NCBI GenBank assembly: GCA_034436235.1 | Contig: DAOTWB010000050.1 | Span: 1-14,798 of the forward strand | DNA: 14,798 nt | DNA from: CP2-2F sp034436235 | GTDB lineage: Bacteria > Chloroflexota > Anaerolineae > Aggregatilineales > UBA2796 | Direction of reading: 5' to 3' | In this document: piece after piece, positions 13,878 through 14,798 of the stretch | Numbering within the stretch: the first letter of the stretch is position 1 | How the letters are laid out: each line of letters opens with the position of its first letter | Program-made: the position numbers and the translations under genes | The notes under the pieces: generated by a model | What the model saw: the letters and a program-made list of their open reading frames with translations, nothing else | Database searches by the model: none | Told to the model about the DNA's origin: nothing

Positions 13878-14654
13878 ATGAGCGATCCTTTGACGACGAA
13901 TCGCTTCAACGGGCGCGTAGTCGCGGTCACGGGCGCGGCGCAAGGCATCGGCGCGGCGATCACCTGCCGCTTCGCCGCAGAAGGCGCGCAAGTCATCATG
14001 CTGGATCGGCAGCCGATTCGCGACGACTTCTTCCCGACGCCTGCCGCTACTTACACAGTCGACGTGACCGACCACGAGTCGGTTGGCGCGGCGATTGAAG
14101 CGATGCATCGTCAATTCGGGCGCATAGACGTCTGGGTGAACAACGCCGGCATCTATACCAGCGCGCCGTTCACTGAAATGCGCATGGAAGATTGGCAACG
14201 CGCGCTGAACGTGAACTTGACAGGCGCCATGATCTGCATGCAGACGGTGGCGCCGTTCATGGTGGCGCAGCGCTACGGACGGATCATCAATGTAGCGTCG
14301 CTCGCAGGCGTGATCGGCTTTCCAAGTTCGGCTGCCTACTGCGCGACCAAGGCGGGCGTAGTCGGCTTGACGCGCGCAGCTGCCATCGATCTAGGGCCCT
14401 ATGGCGTGACGGTCAACGCGGTCTGTCCTGGCACGCTGCTGACTGAGATGGGCTACAAAGTGGATGAGCTGATCTGTAAGCAGAACGGCTGGGAAATCGG
14501 CACGTTTCTGAAGATGCGCGCGCAAGAACTGCCTGTGCGTCGGCTTGGCACGCCCGAGGACGTGGCAGGCGCAGTGGCATTTCTCGCCTCAGAAGATGCG
14601 GCGTGGATCACAGGGCAAGCGCTGGTGATCGACGGCGGACAATTTCCATTTTGA
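13878..14654 (+). CDS. NAD-dependent short-chain dehydrogenase/reductase (SDR)
   Basis: The 258-residue protein is a classical SDR. The cofactor loop is TGAAQGIG at residues 18-25. The acidic D43 at the end of the second strand favours NAD(H) over NADP(H). NNAG is at 88-91, and the catalytic set includes S141, Y154 and K158 (Y-x3-K), with an NVN motif at 111-113. The C-terminal half has the usual RLGTPEDVAGAVAFLAS and ITGQALVIDGG blocks. Members oxidise or reduce sugar, polyol, sterol or acyl substrates; the substrate cannot be told from sequence alone. Four bases separate its stop from the next start, so it is in an operon with a sugar isomerase-like gene. With the ABC permeases nearby, a sugar or polyol oxidation step is likely. 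Confidence 0.93.
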   Translation: MSDPLTTNRFNGRVVAVTGAAQGIGAAITCRFAAEGAQVIMLDRQPIRDDFFPTPAATYTVDVTDHESVGAAIEAMHRQFGRIDVWVNNAGIYTSAPFTEMRMEDWQRALNVNLTGAMICMQTVAPFMVAQRYGRIINVASLAGVIGFPSSAAYCATKAGVVGLTRAAAIDLGPYGVTVNAVCPGTLLTEMGYKVDELICKQNGWEIGTFLKMRAQELPVRRLGTPEDVAGAVAFLASEDAAWITGQALVIDGGQFPF

Positions 14655-14658
14655 GCTT

Positions 14659-14798
14659 ATGATCACGCTGACAGCCTATCTCGATTTTTGGTTCAGAGCC
14701 TTGCCGTATCCTGAGCGCGTGGCGGCGTGCGCGGCGCTCGGCGTGCGCAGCGTGCAGGTCTGGGCATGGCGGCAACGACCGATAGATGAGATCGCCGA
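14659..14798 (+). CDS. Sugar isomerase/hydroxypyruvate isomerase-like TIM barrel, 3' end outside window
   Basis: Only the first 46 codons are visible, too few to show a full domain. After MITLTAYLDFWFRALPYPER the sequence VAACAALGVRSVQVWAWRQ has the first-strand and first-helix pattern of AP-endonuclease-2/xylose-isomerase-like TIM barrels, in particular hydroxypyruvate isomerase-type proteins (a strand, FxxLP, then an alanine-rich helix, a glycine and a strand with V-x-W). The ATG is four bases after the dehydrogenase stop, so the pair is probably co-transcribed. The identification rests on a short stretch; the family level is reasonable and a specific substrate is not. Confidence 0.65.
   Translation, partial: MITLTAYLDFWFRALPYPERVAACAALGVRSVQVWAWRQRPIDEIA

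Overview
This GC-rich window is bacterial and most resembles Chloroflexota (Anaerolineae/Thermofonsia-like). That is an inference from overall protein character, the mix of families, the Bacillus-type SOS box (the type also used by LexA outside the Proteobacteria), and a 37-nt CRISPR repeat ending in GAAAC. No rRNA or tRNA gene is present to confirm it.

Layout. Positions 1-1078 hold the 3' part of a Ycf45-type AAA ATPase. A candidate terminator and an AT-rich leader with a near-consensus promoter (1298-1326) follow, then a CRISPR array of 19 identical 37-nt repeats and 18 spacers (1433-2780). No cas gene is in the window. Convergent to the array is lepA (4689-2884, minus strand). A divergent membrane-anchored hypothetical protein follows (4869-6062). 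Next comes a compact restriction-modification pair: a beta-class DNA methyltransferase (6077-6961) and a PD-(D/E)XK endonuclease of the PmeII/EcoO109I kind (6962-7702). At 7762-8961 there is an unusual fusion of a sulfatase-modifying-factor (FGE/SUMF1-like) domain with a glutaredoxin-like domain; the whole protein has one cysteine. Positions 9045-11441 carry two tightly coupled sugar-type ABC permeases and a coupled membrane-anchored hypothetical.

A three-gene phage-like cassette occupies 11557-13793: a helical protein of unknown function, a terminase large subunit with its ATPase and nuclease residues intact, and a 72-aa acidic protein. The promoter in front of it has a perfect LexA/SOS-type palindrome between its -35 and -10 elements. 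The window ends with an NAD-type short-chain dehydrogenase (13878-14654) and the start of a sugar isomerase-like TIM-barrel gene (14659 onward). These fit the carbohydrate theme of the ABC permeases, so the terminase cassette appears to sit inside or beside a sugar-utilisation locus.

The window therefore combines housekeeping (lepA, Ycf45-like), defence (CRISPR, restriction-modification), sugar transport and metabolism, and a small isolated phage-packaging cassette under probable DNA-damage control. The most promising leads for something new are the SOS-box terminase cassette without capsid or portal genes, and the single-cysteine FGE-glutaredoxin fusion.
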